From assembly GCF_036924745.1 (NCBI RefSeq), contig NZ_JAZHSD010000001.1, positions 682,001 through 746,000 on the forward strand: DNA of 64,000 nucleotides. The letters run 5' to 3'. This document shows positions 43,859-51,345 of the stretch, in pieces; the first letter of the stretch is position 1; each line of letters starts with the position of its first letter. A program made the translations under genes and the position numbers. The DNA comes from Bradyrhizobium sp. AZCC 1693 (GTDB lineage: Bacteria > Pseudomonadota > Alphaproteobacteria > Rhizobiales > Xanthobacteraceae). The notes beneath the pieces were generated by a model. The model had not been told where the DNA came from and ran no database searches. It saw only the letters and a list, made by a program, of their open reading frames with translations.

Positions 43859-45395
43859 GTCAGTAGCGCGTGATCTGTCGTGTGTTTGTAGCTCGTGAAG
43901 TGTCGTGTTTTTGGTGCCCTGGAACAAAGGGGGCACGATGGGCACGGCATCCATTCACGAGGGTGTACGACGGATGCGGTTTTCGGATTTGCTGGATCGG
44001 ACGGAGGCGAAGGAACTGACGCAGGTGGCCGCGGCTGAGCTTCTCGGGATCAACGTGCGGACGTTTCAACGTTGGGCGGAACGCTATGAGGCGGAGGGCG
44101 ATGACGGGCTTGTCGACCTCCGTATGGGGCGGCGATCGCCGCGGCGCGCGCCGGAGGAAGAGCTTGAGCGGATGCTGGGGCTGTTCCGGGACAGGTACGC
44201 GGACTTCACGGTGAAGCACTTCCACGAGCAGCTGCAAAAGCGGCATGGCTATGTGCTTGGCTACACGGTGACGAAGCTGGCCTTGCACGCGGCGGGCTTG
44301 GTGCGGAAGGCGCCGAAGCGTTCGGCGCACCGCAAGAAGCGTCCGCGCCGGCCGCTTCCGGGCATGCTGCTGCATCAGGACGGGTCGCGCCACGCCTGGA
44401 TCGAAGGTCTGCCGGCGATGGACCTGATCGTCACGCTGGACGATGCGACGAGCGAGATCTACTCGATGTTTCTGGTCGAGGAAGAAGGCACGGCGTCGAC
44501 GTTCCAGGCCTTGGGCGAAGTGATTGGCGGGCGCGGCCTGTTCTGCGCGCTCTACACCGATCGCGGCAGCCATTATTTCTACACCCCGAAGGCTGGCGAG
44601 AAGGTCTCGAAGACGCAACAAACCCAGGTGGGACGGGCTTTATCGCATCTTGGGATCGAGCATATCGCAGCCTATTCGCCGGAGGCGCGCGGGCGCTCCG
44701 AGCGGATGTTCGGCACGCTGCAGGGCCGGCTGCCGAAGGACCTGCGGCTCGCCGGGATCAGGACGGTCGAAGCCGCCAATGCGTGGCTGAGGGCGCATTA
44801 CATGGCCGAGCATAACGCGGCGTTTGCGATCAAGGCCGAACAGCCGGGCACGGCGTTCGTCGCCGATCGCCACGAGGCTTGGCGCGAAGCGCTGTGCGTG
44901 ATCGAAGACCGAACCGTCGCCAACGACAATACGATCGCATGGAACGGTCGGCGGCTGCAGCTGCCGGAGAGCCGGCTCAGGCCCCACTTCGTCAAAGCCC
45001 TGGTGCGGGTCCATGAGTATCCCGATGGCACCGCGAGCGTGTTCCTTGGCCCGCACCGATTGGCGACGTTTGCCGCCGACGGACACCAGATCAGCCCCGA
45101 CGCGCCTCAGCCTGGCAGCGTGCTCGGAGCCGTCAAGGACAAGCCCTTGCGGGCGCGCAAGCGCGCGTCCTTGACCGCCCCTGCGCGCGCCGCCGTCGAG
45201 ATAGCGCGGGTCGGGGCGGAGAAACGGGCTTCAAGTCGAACAAAGAAACCGACCAGGAGGGCTAACCCGGCAGCAATATCCGTGGCATGACCAACCCGGA
45301 GGAAACCGTCCACGCCTTCCGGCTCCTCCGAAACTCAACAACGAAGGCGACAGATCACGAGCTACAAAAATACGACAACTTCACCCGCTACGGAC
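43859..45395 (+). mobile_element. complete insertion sequence, IS1202/ISNCY type, 1,537 bp
   Basis: The element starts GTCAGTAGCGCGTGA and ends with the complement of GTCCGTAGCGGGTGA, forming imperfect terminal inverted repeats of nearly 50 bp. Each end carries two copies of a motif like TAGCTCGTGAAGTGTCG about 26 bp apart, probably transposase-binding sites. Identical 18-base direct repeats flank it. It carries a single intact transposase gene. The insertion lies between the AraC regulator and the GNAT gene and disrupts no ORF that I can see. Complete ends and perfect duplications suggest a fairly recent insertion. Confidence 0.88.
43938..45290 (+). CDS. ISNCY/IS1202-type transposase
   Basis: A 450-residue DDE transposase. 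The N-terminal helix-turn-helix (about residues 20-60) includes LTQVAAAELLGINVRTFQRW. The catalytic core has Asp in LLHQDGSRHAW (near residue 147), Asp in LYTDRGSHYFYTP (near 208), and Glu/Arg in SPEARGRSERMFGTLQ (near 250). The C-terminus is basic and Ala-rich. The frame is full length with no stop, so the element could be active. Confidence 0.9.
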   Translation: MGTASIHEGVRRMRFSDLLDRTEAKELTQVAAAELLGINVRTFQRWAERYEAEGDDGLVDLRMGRRSPRRAPEEELERMLGLFRDRYADFTVKHFHEQLQKRHGYVLGYTVTKLALHAAGLVRKAPKRSAHRKKRPRRPLPGMLLHQDGSRHAWIEGLPAMDLIVTLDDATSEIYSMFLVEEEGTASTFQALGEVIGGRGLFCALYTDRGSHYFYTPKAGEKVSKTQQTQVGRALSHLGIEHIAAYSPEARGRSERMFGTLQGRLPKDLRLAGIRTVEAANAWLRAHYMAEHNAAFAIKAEQPGTAFVADRHEAWREALCVIEDRTVANDNTIAWNGRRLQLPESRLRPHFVKALVRVHEYPDGTASVFLGPHRLATFAADGHQISPDAPQPGSVLGAVKDKPLRARKRASLTAPARAAVEIARVGAEKRASSRTKKPTRRANPAAISVA

Positions 45396-45413
45396 ATTGG
45401 TTAATAGAGATGT
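45396..45413 (+). repeat. right target-site duplication of the IS
   Basis: ATTGGTTAATAGAGATGT, identical to the left copy at 43841-43858. Confidence 0.85.
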
Positions 45414-45553
45414 CACTAAGCCGCTGGAATGATTGCCATTATTTAAGGCAGTATACGGACAGTCCGGGCTTGAATTTCATGCTGCGATGCACAATATGGA
45501 TGGTCTAGGGATTCGACGCCTCCTCGAGGGCCTCTCTCAGAGGAGTTCAGGAT

Positions 45554-46174
45554 ATGTACCTCATCCATATCGCGGCAGCGCTCGCCAATAGTAGCGTGCG
45601 CACGCTGAGCCAGCAGGAAGAATTGCCGCTGTTGCGCGATCACCTGCTGCGGCTTGACCGCACCAGCCGCCGCGACCGCTTCCATGGCTTCATGGATGAC
45701 AGCTTCATCGAGCGCTACGCCGAGAAATGCGCCGATGACGGCACGACCATCATCGCTTTCTTTGAAAACGGCGTGGTTCGGGGCGCAGCCGAGCTGCATC
45801 CGCCGGACCAGTCACCGGATTCGCTCCCCGAGATCGCGTTCAGCGTCGAAGCGTCGGTGCGTCGGCGGGGCGTCGGCAGCATCCTGTTCCGCAAGCTGAT
45901 CACGGTGGCGCGCGCCAAGGGCTACAAGAGCCTGCGGATCACCACCGGTGCGCAGAACGAGCCGATGCGGGCGCTCGCCAACAAGTTCGGCGCGCAGCTC
46001 GTGTTCCGCCACGGCGAATCCACCGGCACCATCGACCTGACGAAACAGGATCAGACGGAGCTCGCGACCACCTGGGCGGACAGCACGCTGAATGCCGCGC
46101 GCACGGTCGCGAATTTCAACCGTGCCTATTGGCGGATGCTGCTTCGGATGTATGGCTGGGGCCGCGCGGCCTGA
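45554..46174 (+). CDS. GNAT family N-acetyltransferase
   Basis: A 206-residue acetyltransferase. The acetyl-CoA-binding motif A is in SVEASVRRRGVGSILFRKLI (near residues 95-114), with the usual R/Q-x-x-G-x-G/A loop. SLRITTGAQNEPMRALANKF supplies the next strand and helix. FHGFMDDSFIERYAEKC and the N-terminal LRDHLLRLDRTSRRDRF are common in a rhizobial subgroup. Substrate is unknown. GAGGAGTTCAGG precedes ATG 45554. Before the IS insertion its promoter region was contiguous with that of the AraC gene. Confidence 0.85.
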   Translation: MYLIHIAAALANSSVRTLSQQEELPLLRDHLLRLDRTSRRDRFHGFMDDSFIERYAEKCADDGTTIIAFFENGVVRGAAELHPPDQSPDSLPEIAFSVEASVRRRGVGSILFRKLITVARAKGYKSLRITTGAQNEPMRALANKFGAQLVFRHGESTGTIDLTKQDQTELATTWADSTLNAARTVANFNRAYWRMLLRMYGWGRAA

Positions 46175-46235
46175 GCGGCGCGTTCAATCACGGCAATTCG
46201 CTGACGTCAGATCCAGCGAATTGCCCAAAACCTTC

Positions 46236-46270
46236 AGAGCCCGGTCCTGATTGAATCAGAACCGGGCTCT
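46236..46270. terminator. near-perfect palindrome, terminator after the GNAT gene
   Basis: AGAGCCCGGTCCTGATT and AATCAGAACCGGGCTCT pair with one mismatch, and GGTCTTTTC follows. It belongs to the same repeat family as the element at 23756. It lies between the GNAT stop (46174) and the convergent stop at 46296. Confidence 0.65.
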
Positions 46271-46295
46271 GGTCTTTTCAAAACCGCTACAGGCT

Positions 46296-46598
46296 TCAGG
46301 TGCCGGTGCGCTTGTCGTTGCCGAATCGCCTGACGACGCGGCGCTCGACCACGACCGCGCGCTGGGCGCCTTGCTCGCCCGCGATGATGCGGGTGGCCGA
46401 TCGCGCTACTGCGCGGCCGGTCTTCTTCACTTCAGCCAGCACTTCCTCGTAGGGCAGGCCCATCAGCGCGGCGGCGATTTCCGCCTGCTGCTGCTGATCA
46501 TCGGTGATCCCCACCGCGGCGAAGATTGCCTCCTCCAGCGTCGGCGGATCCCGCCGGACGCGCCGTGTGCCGTATTTCGTGTTCCAGTCTTCGCTCAT
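46296..46598 (-). CDS. conserved hypothetical protein
   Basis: A 100-residue soluble protein, MSEDWNTKYGTRRVRRDPPT onwards, with a helical centre (LEEAIFAAVGITDDQQQQAE, then IAAALMGLPYEEVLAEVKK) and a basic C-terminus (VVVERRVVRRFGNDKRTGT). GCGAGG lies upstream of ATG 46598. Proteins of this exact style are conserved in Bradyrhizobium, but I know no function. The terminator palindrome at 46236-46270 serves its 3' side too. Confidence 0.7.
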   Translation of the reverse strand: MSEDWNTKYGTRRVRRDPPTLEEAIFAAVGITDDQQQQAEIAAALMGLPYEEVLAEVKKTGRAVARSATRIIAGEQGAQRAVVVERRVVRRFGNDKRTGT

Positions 46599-46685
46599 AG
46601 GGGCCTCGCATCTGATTGCGGAGATACCTAGTTGCCCTTATGTTGCATTGCAATACGAATTTCACATGGCAATACAGCCATGCAT

Positions 46686-46985
46686 CTACAATTTCTCCAG
46701 CCTGGTAGCGTCATACAGTTCGATCGTGGTGGCGCCTTCCGCAAGCCCCTGCAGCGATCGGACGAAATCGCGCGAGGCGGGGACCGCAAAATGCGCCAGC
46801 AGGGCGGCGCGATCGGCCCATTGCTCGAAAAACACCAACCGCAGCGGATTCTCGCAATCGACATGGACGGCATGCGAAATGCAGCCGGGCTCGGTGCGTG
46901 AGCGATGGACGTGCTCGAGGCTCAATTTGCGTACCTCGTCAAAACTCTCCGCGCGCGCGGTCACGCCGCCGGTCACCACGATCAT
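46686..46985 (-). CDS. antibiotic-biosynthesis-monooxygenase (ABM) domain protein, quinol monooxygenase-like
   Basis: A 99-residue dimeric ferredoxin-like barrel. The pattern MIVVTGGVTARAESFDEVRK, SRTEPGCISHAVHVDCENPL, FFEQWADRAALLAHF is typical of ABM proteins such as YgiN. Related enzymes oxidise quinols or detoxify aldehydes, others are structural. GAGAGGAC precedes ATG 46985. It is probably transcribed alone or with the DUF2161 gene 26 bp upstream. Confidence 0.85.
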   Translation of the reverse strand: MIVVTGGVTARAESFDEVRKLSLEHVHRSRTEPGCISHAVHVDCENPLRLVFFEQWADRAALLAHFAVPASRDFVRSLQGLAEGATTIELYDATRLEKL

Positions 46986-47011
46986 GTTGTCCTCTCGTTT
47001 TTTCGCAGCTC

Positions 47012-47698
47012 TTATGGCGCGGAATTGCCGGCGGCGCTCAGGTCAAGTGGCTGCTGCGGCCAGCGTTTCAGCGCGGCATGTCCGGCGTCGGTCAGCACGT
47101 AAATGCCGCGCTCGGCGCGGTCGAACCAGCCATAGACATTATGCAGCAGGATCTTGCCGGCGTCGGGAATATCGGCCCGCAAATCCTTCACACGTCGCGG
47201 CCCGCCCGACAGCGCCGAGGCGCAGGCCAGCGCCTGCTGCCGATAGGCCGTCATGATCGGCGCGCGCGTCGAGCCGCCCAGCGCAGGATCGCCCTTGCGC
47301 TTCTGATGCTCGGCGACCAGCCGCGAGCGTTTTTTTGGATTGCGGCGAGGGGCTGCCGTCGCGGGCTGGACGATCACCTCGACATCGCCCGTGCTGGTGA
47401 CCGCCAGCATGCCGAAGCCTAAGCGGCGGCAGAGATTGCGATACCGCGCGTCGCTCTCGCGGCCCTTGCCACGGGCAGATAATTTGGCTGCGAGCCAGAC
47501 CTCGTCGGCGGCGCCGGCGCGATCGACCGCTTGCAGGATCAGTTCCAGGTTGAAGGAAAGCTTCAGTTCGCCGATCACCACAATCGGCGGATCGTCGCCG
47601 CTCAGCGCCACCAGATCGCAGCCTCCGACCTCGCCCTTGACGGTGAAGCCGAGCTTTTCGAGGAAGCGTTTGACGGGAAGATAAAGCGCGGTTTCCAA
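47012..47698 (-). CDS. DUF2161 family protein (PD-(D/E)XK-like)
   Basis: A 228-residue protein of the DUF2161 family, often labelled a putative phosphodiesterase. The N-terminal half resembles a restriction-like nuclease fold: LYLPVKRFLEKLGFTVKGEV, GGCDLVAL and VVIGELKLSFN give the Asp and Glu-x-Lys of a PD-(D/E)XK motif (about residues 25-50). The C-terminal part (about 155-220) looks like a winged helix: VKDLRADIPDAGKILLHNVY. The TTG start at 47698 has GGAGCAAGTT upstream. A DNA-related role is plausible but unproven. Confidence 0.8.
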   Translation of the reverse strand: METALYLPVKRFLEKLGFTVKGEVGGCDLVALSGDDPPIVVIGELKLSFNLELILQAVDRAGAADEVWLAAKLSARGKGRESDARYRNLCRRLGFGMLAVTSTGDVEVIVQPATAAPRRNPKKRSRLVAEHQKRKGDPALGGSTRAPIMTAYRQQALACASALSGGPRRVKDLRADIPDAGKILLHNVYGWFDRAERGIYVLTDAGHAALKRWPQQPLDLSAAGNSAP

Positions 47699-47853
47699 AA
47701 CTTGCTCCGGCGGCGCGTGGGCCGCGACTCAACGTCCGGACTCTAGCCGAATTCCGGCAAGGCAATCGCGCAATGGCTTCTTGAAGATCCTCAACGGTTG
47801 TCATTGCTGGAATATAACACCGATGGACGAAGCGAAAAGGGCGCGTCGCTCTC

Positions 47854-48534
47854 CTAAACCCTCCCGTTCACCGGCAGCAGCGCGCCGGTGACGGCGCTGG
47901 CCGCGTCGCTGGCGAGGAACAGGATCACGTCGGCCAATTCCTTCGGCGTCACCCATTTGGCGAAATCGGCTTTGGGCATGCTGGCGCGATTGGCCGCGGT
48001 GTCGATGATCGAGGGCAGCACGGCGTTGACCGTAATCTTGCCCTTGAGTTCGGCGGCGAGCGCATCGGTGAGGCGATGCACGCCGGCCTTGGAGGCGGCG
48101 TAGGCGCCCATGCCACTGCCTGCCTGCAGCGCGCCCATCGCGCCGATATTGACGATACGGCCGGCCCCCGACGAGATGAGATGCGGGATCGCCGCGCGTG
48201 ACGCGTTGAGCGCAGTCATGACGTTGAGCGCGTACATCCGTTGCCAGGTCCCGGGATCGCCGTCTGCCACTGTTTCGAAGGCGAAGCCGCCGGCGGTGTT
48301 GATAAGCGCATCGAGCTTGCCGAAATGCGACGCGGCGGCGTCGATTGCTTTCCTGGCCTGGGCCGCATCGGTGAGGTCGACGCCGCCGAGTTCGAATAGA
48401 TCCGCGGTGGCCGGTACCTGCGTCGGAGCATGGTCGACGCTTGCAATCCTGGCGCCTCGCGCCAGCGCCTCCTCCGCAACGACGCTGCCGAGAGCACCCA
48501 GCGCGCCTGTCACGACCATAACTTTCCCGTCCAT
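47854..48534 (-). CDS. short-chain dehydrogenase/reductase lacking the usual catalytic Ser
   Basis: A 226-residue Rossmann-fold protein. The coenzyme motif is VVTGALGALGSVVAEEAL (residues 7-24), the acidic SVDHAP suggests NAD preference, NTAGGF replaces the NNAG motif, and the active-site Tyr and Lys are in GAYAASKAGV. Thirteen residues before Tyr the normal Ser is replaced (VNIGAMGALQ reads Ala). It may be a quinoid dihydropteridine-reductase-like or non-classical SDR. ATG 48534 is chosen because the longer upstream frame is unsupported. Confidence 0.85.
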   Translation of the reverse strand: MDGKVMVVTGALGALGSVVAEEALARGARIASVDHAPTQVPATADLFELGGVDLTDAAQARKAIDAAASHFGKLDALINTAGGFAFETVADGDPGTWQRMYALNVMTALNASRAAIPHLISSGAGRIVNIGAMGALQAGSGMGAYAASKAGVHRLTDALAAELKGKITVNAVLPSIIDTAANRASMPKADFAKWVTPKELADVILFLASDAASAVTGALLPVNGRV

Positions 48535-48781
48535 GATGGGCCTCCGCCGGCGAATGGGAGCACATCCTATCAGGAGTTTTTCAATCGCAACGCGGCGAAT
48601 TTCTGCATGAATGGCCGGTCTCGCGAGCCCAAATTGCCACGGCGGCCCCTGCGTGGCGGCCGTCAGCAACGTAGGACTACGGGATGGGGCGGAATCGATA
48701 AAATTTGCCGGAGTTCTGTAAGCCGTTTTCAGAATCCGTTCGGTACAACCGGATACCAACAAAAAGGCAGGGGGATTTGTC

Positions 48782-48982
48782 ATGGGTTTGCCGGATCATG
48801 GTTTACCGCTTGTTCAGCTTAAGGAGCAGCGGCGCGACCTTGTCGTCGCGTTGCAAAATCGCAGCGGTCCGGTCTCGAGCTGGGAATTGATGCAGATCGC
48901 TGCGATCCAGCAGGCGATCTCGGCGTTCGAGGACGTCATCGCCGATCTCGATGCCGAAATGGAAATGGAAGCCGCGGCCTGA
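48782..48982 (+). CDS. small helical hypothetical protein
   Basis: A 66-residue acidic protein with two helices, LPLVQLKEQRRDLVVALQNR and LMQIAAIQQAISAFEDVIAD (likely coiled coil), ending in AEMEMEAAA. ATG 48782 follows AGGCAGGGGGA. No function is known to me. The helix pair suggests a small dimer or an antitoxin-like or adaptor protein, but no partner toxin is visible. Confidence 0.6.
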   Translation: MGLPDHGLPLVQLKEQRRDLVVALQNRSGPVSSWELMQIAAIQQAISAFEDVIADLDAEMEMEAAA

Positions 48983-49047
48983 GCCGATAGCCCGCGGACC
49001 GCCACGGGCCTGCTTTACGGCTTGCGCGTGGCGGATAAGATCGCGGC

Positions 49048-49298
49048 ATGCGCCACGCTCTCGCATTTCCACTCATTCTCATCGCACTATATGTGCAGCA
49101 AGCGGCTGCCATGCATGCGGCGTGCGTGAGGATCTGCCGGTGACGCTCGATGCGCGCGGCCGCGTGCGCTTTAACGCGATGCTCTATGTGCCCAAGGGCA
49201 AAACCAGCAACGACTATAAAGTGCAGGTCAACGTCAGGACGACAGGCGACAAGCCGTCCGCGCAGGTCGTGTCGATGCGGCGGGTGAAGTCAGATTAG
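49048..49298 (+). pseudogene. small secreted protein, apparently frameshifted
   Basis: ATG 49048 opens a signal-like peptide (RHALAFPLILIALYVQQAAA) that hits a stop at about 49140 in its own frame. The following frame carries a protein-like continuation from about 49115: CGVREDLPVTLDARGRVRFN and KTSNDYKVQVNVRTTGDKPS, ending at 49298. Joining them needs a one-base change near 49105-49125. Alternatively GTG 49141, with GAGG eight bases upstream, starts a short cytosolic peptide of about 52 residues. I prefer the broken secreted gene, with modest confidence. Confidence 0.4.
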
Positions 49299-49324
49299 GT
49301 CAGCCTGCAGATCAGTCTCGCAGA

Positions 49325-50071
49325 TCAGTCTTGCAGGTAGCGCGCTTCGAGGCTGGCGCGCTCGGCGGTACCGAGACCGAGGCCATCGCGAAGATAGCTT
49401 TCGAGATCGCCGTAGTCGGCGTCGATCGCCTCGAACGCGGCGGCGAGGAACGATGCCTGCACCGAGCCGAGCACCTGCTTGACGTCGTCGGGCAGGTCGC
49501 TGCTGTGATTGGGATCCCGGCGGTAGAAGCGGTTGGTCAGGAGATAGTCTTCCGAGATGATGTCCTCGGAGACGCCGAGCGCATGCAGGATCAGCGCGCA
49601 GGCAAAACCGGTGCGGTCCTTGCCGGCGGTGCAGTGGATCACCAGCGGCGCGCGATCTTCCAGCAGATGTGAAAACAGCGTGCGGAAGTGCTGCGTGTTT
49701 TTCTGCACATAGCTGCGGTAGGAGTCGCGCATCACTTCGACGGCGTGGTCCGTCGACAGCGGCGTGCCTGCGGCCGCGATGGCGCGCAGCGCCGCGACCA
49801 CGGTCGGTTCGACCGGCAGCGAATGGACGGTGATTTCAGGCATGCCGCACAGGGCGGCGGCGCGCTCCTCGGTGCCGCGAAAGTCGAACGCGCTGCGGAC
49901 GCCCAGCTCCCGCAGCACGGAGGCATCGTCATCGGTGAGGTGGCCAAGATGGTTGGAGCGGAAGATCTGCCGCCAGCGCACAGTCCGGCCGTCGGCTGTC
50001 GGATAGCCGCCGAGATCGCGGAAATTGCTGGCGCCGGAGAGATTGAGATGGCGGGCGGGGAAGGCAGACAT
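49325..50071 (-). CDS. tyrosine/serine phosphatase, dual-specificity type (PtpB-like)
   Basis: A 248-residue phosphatase with the P-loop VIHCTAGKDRTGFACAL (catalytic Cys near residue 153, Arg six residues later). The N-terminal SGASNFRDLGGYPTADGRTV is the typical start of the Y_phosphatase3 family, which acts on phosphotyrosine, phosphoserine or phosphoinositides. LVIHC, DYLLTNRFYRR and the helical C-terminus complete it. There is no signal peptide. The substrate in this organism is unknown. Confidence 0.9.
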   Translation of the reverse strand: MSAFPARHLNLSGASNFRDLGGYPTADGRTVRWRQIFRSNHLGHLTDDDASVLRELGVRSAFDFRGTEERAAALCGMPEITVHSLPVEPTVVAALRAIAAAGTPLSTDHAVEVMRDSYRSYVQKNTQHFRTLFSHLLEDRAPLVIHCTAGKDRTGFACALILHALGVSEDIISEDYLLTNRFYRRDPNHSSDLPDDVKQVLGSVQASFLAAAFEAIDADYGDLESYLRDGLGLGTAERASLEARYLQD

Positions 50072-50162
50072 TGGCTGGTTCGGATGATCTTGAGTGGCGG
50101 AGGGGGAAGGGCATGTCGTCCGCTCCCGTCTCGTCTATACTGAACCCTGCAGGGGGTGAAAC

Positions 50163-50480
50163 ATGAATTGTCGCAGGAGTACGATTTTTAGCGCTGCGCT
50201 ATGTGCCGCGGTGATAGTAACCGCGCCGTCGGCCGCGTTCGCGCAGTCGACTTTCCGGAACTATCGCTGCGCTGACGGGGCGCAGTTCATTGTCGGGTTT
50301 TTCCAGTACGATTCCCGCGCCCATCTGCAGCTCGACGGCAAGGCGCTGACTCTGCCCAAGCGCGTGGCGCTGTCGGGATCGCGTTATCAGGCGAAGGGTG
50401 TGACCCTGAGGATCACCAGGGCCGGGGTCGCAACACTCAAGCATGCCAAGCGGCCGGTCACCACATGCGAGCAGACATGA
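50163..50480 (+). CDS. MliC-like C-type lysozyme inhibitor domain protein
   Basis: A 105-residue exported protein with a signal peptide (IFSAALCAAVIVTAPSAAFA, cut near residue 28) and a compact mature domain starting STFRNYRCADGAQFIVGFF. It includes LQLDGKALTLPKRVALSGSR and GVTLRITRAGVATLKH, ending TTCEQT. Two Cys (near 35 and 102) form the family disulfide. The pattern is MliC/PliC, a periplasmic inhibitor of C-type lysozyme. There is no lipobox Cys, so it is probably soluble. A good terminator follows at once. Confidence 0.82.
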   Translation: MNCRRSTIFSAALCAAVIVTAPSAAFAQSTFRNYRCADGAQFIVGFFQYDSRAHLQLDGKALTLPKRVALSGSRYQAKGVTLRITRAGVATLKHAKRPVTTCEQT

Positions 50481-50516
50481 AAAAGGGCCGAAACGGCGTT
50501 GTTCCGACCCTTTTTT
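50480..50516 (+). terminator. Rho-independent terminator after the MliC-like gene
   Basis: AAAAAGGGCCGAAAC and GTTCCGACCCTTTTTT form a stem with a few mismatches, and the 3' arm ends in six Ts (50511-50516). The A-rich 5' arm makes it potentially bidirectional, which suits the convergent gene ending at 50574. Confidence 0.7.
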
Positions 50517-50573
50517 AGTTCGCCGACCGCGCCTCACTTGTTGGGCGCGTCCCTGTCAAACACCTCCCGGACA

Positions 50574-50774
50574 TCAGTGGTCGCGCCCGTTCTTTTCGTC
50601 CTCGATGGCGGCGGCGTGGTACCAGCTGTCGCTGCAATCCGCGAGGTTGGCCGGCGGCGGGGCGGCAAACTCGGTCTTGGCTTCGCCATAGCGGCGTCCC
50701 CCGAGAGCCGCGCGGCCCCCGGTCGGGAATTGGTAGATCCTTGCGGACCCCTGATTCACACCCGTATTCATCAT
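50574..50774 (-). CDS. DUF2735 protein, positional equivalent of GstI (glnII inhibitor)
   Basis: A 66-residue protein, MMNTGVNQGSARIYQFPTGG followed by RAALGGRRYGEAKTEF and a C-terminal WYHAAAIEDEKNGRDH. ARIYQFPxGGRAAL is the DUF2735 core. It is divergent from glnII. In Rhizobium leguminosarum a small divergent gene, gstI, encodes an inhibitor of GSII synthesis; size and position match here, but I cannot confirm sequence homology. ATG 50774 follows GGAGAGACTG. Function as a glnII translational inhibitor is therefore inference. Confidence 0.75.
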   Translation of the reverse strand: MMNTGVNQGSARIYQFPTGGRAALGGRRYGEAKTEFAAPPPANLADCSDSWYHAAAIEDEKNGRDH

Positions 50775-51345
50775 CACAGTCTCTCCTTTTGCCGTGGCGC
50801 GAGCCTCCATGGTGCGCCCGACTCGTTCTCTACTGGTTACATAAGTCGATATTGTCGGTGCCCCGGGCGGGTGCAAGGTGACCAAGAGAGCGTCACTTTC
50901 TGTCTAATTCGTAGGCATTTTTGGCGTTGCTTCCTCCAAGGCACCGGGCGGATGACCAACGCGTGAGCCGATGGCATGGTTGCGCGGATGGCTCGGCATC
51001 CGCCGCGGATGCGTTGAACGGGTGCCGCAGCTTTAATCGCCGAGCGGCACGGAAGCGAAAGTGCCGGAGAAATGGGCTGGATTCCGGCTGTAAACCTGAC
51101 GCAGAGCCGCCCGATTTACGGGCCTGCCGCGCTTCTATGTCGCAGCTTTTATTTTAGCCCGCAGCCAAGGTGTCCTGTGGATAGCCTCTTCCGCAGTGCA
51201 GCGACTGGCACGTTAAATGCTTGGTGGAGAGTGGCCTGACGTGGCCGGGTACACGTATGCGGAGACCTCCAGGGGGCTGGGCGTCAAAATCCAGATTTCA
51301 AGGCTTCGGTCTTCCGCATTCCACTAGCAACTCAAGAGAGGCTCA
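50775..51345. other. 571-bp divergent control region between DUF2735 gene and glnII
   Basis: No ORF with good support is seen. The region contains the sigma-54 promoter for glnII (51206-51221). It is long for a simple divergent promoter, leaving about 430 bp upstream of the promoter for enhancer binding (NtrC sites expected) and 125 bp of leader. I could not identify a clear NtrC dyad by eye. Confidence 0.5.
51206..51221 (+). promoter_or_regulatory. sigma-54 (-24/-12) promoter of glnII
   Basis: TGGCAC at 51206-51211, a five-base spacer, then ATGCT at 51217-51221. The -24 GG and -12 GC are spaced exactly as needed, with one mismatch to TGGCAC-N5-TTGCT. glnII of Bradyrhizobium is known to be NtrC/sigma-54 dependent, so the match in this place is convincing. 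Confidence 0.8.

Noticed and set aside
50852..50882. Possible NtrC dyad near the DUF2735 gene (GGTGCC..GGGTGCA)
   Set aside because: Half-site orientation and spacing do not fit TGCACC-N5-GGTGCA well enough.
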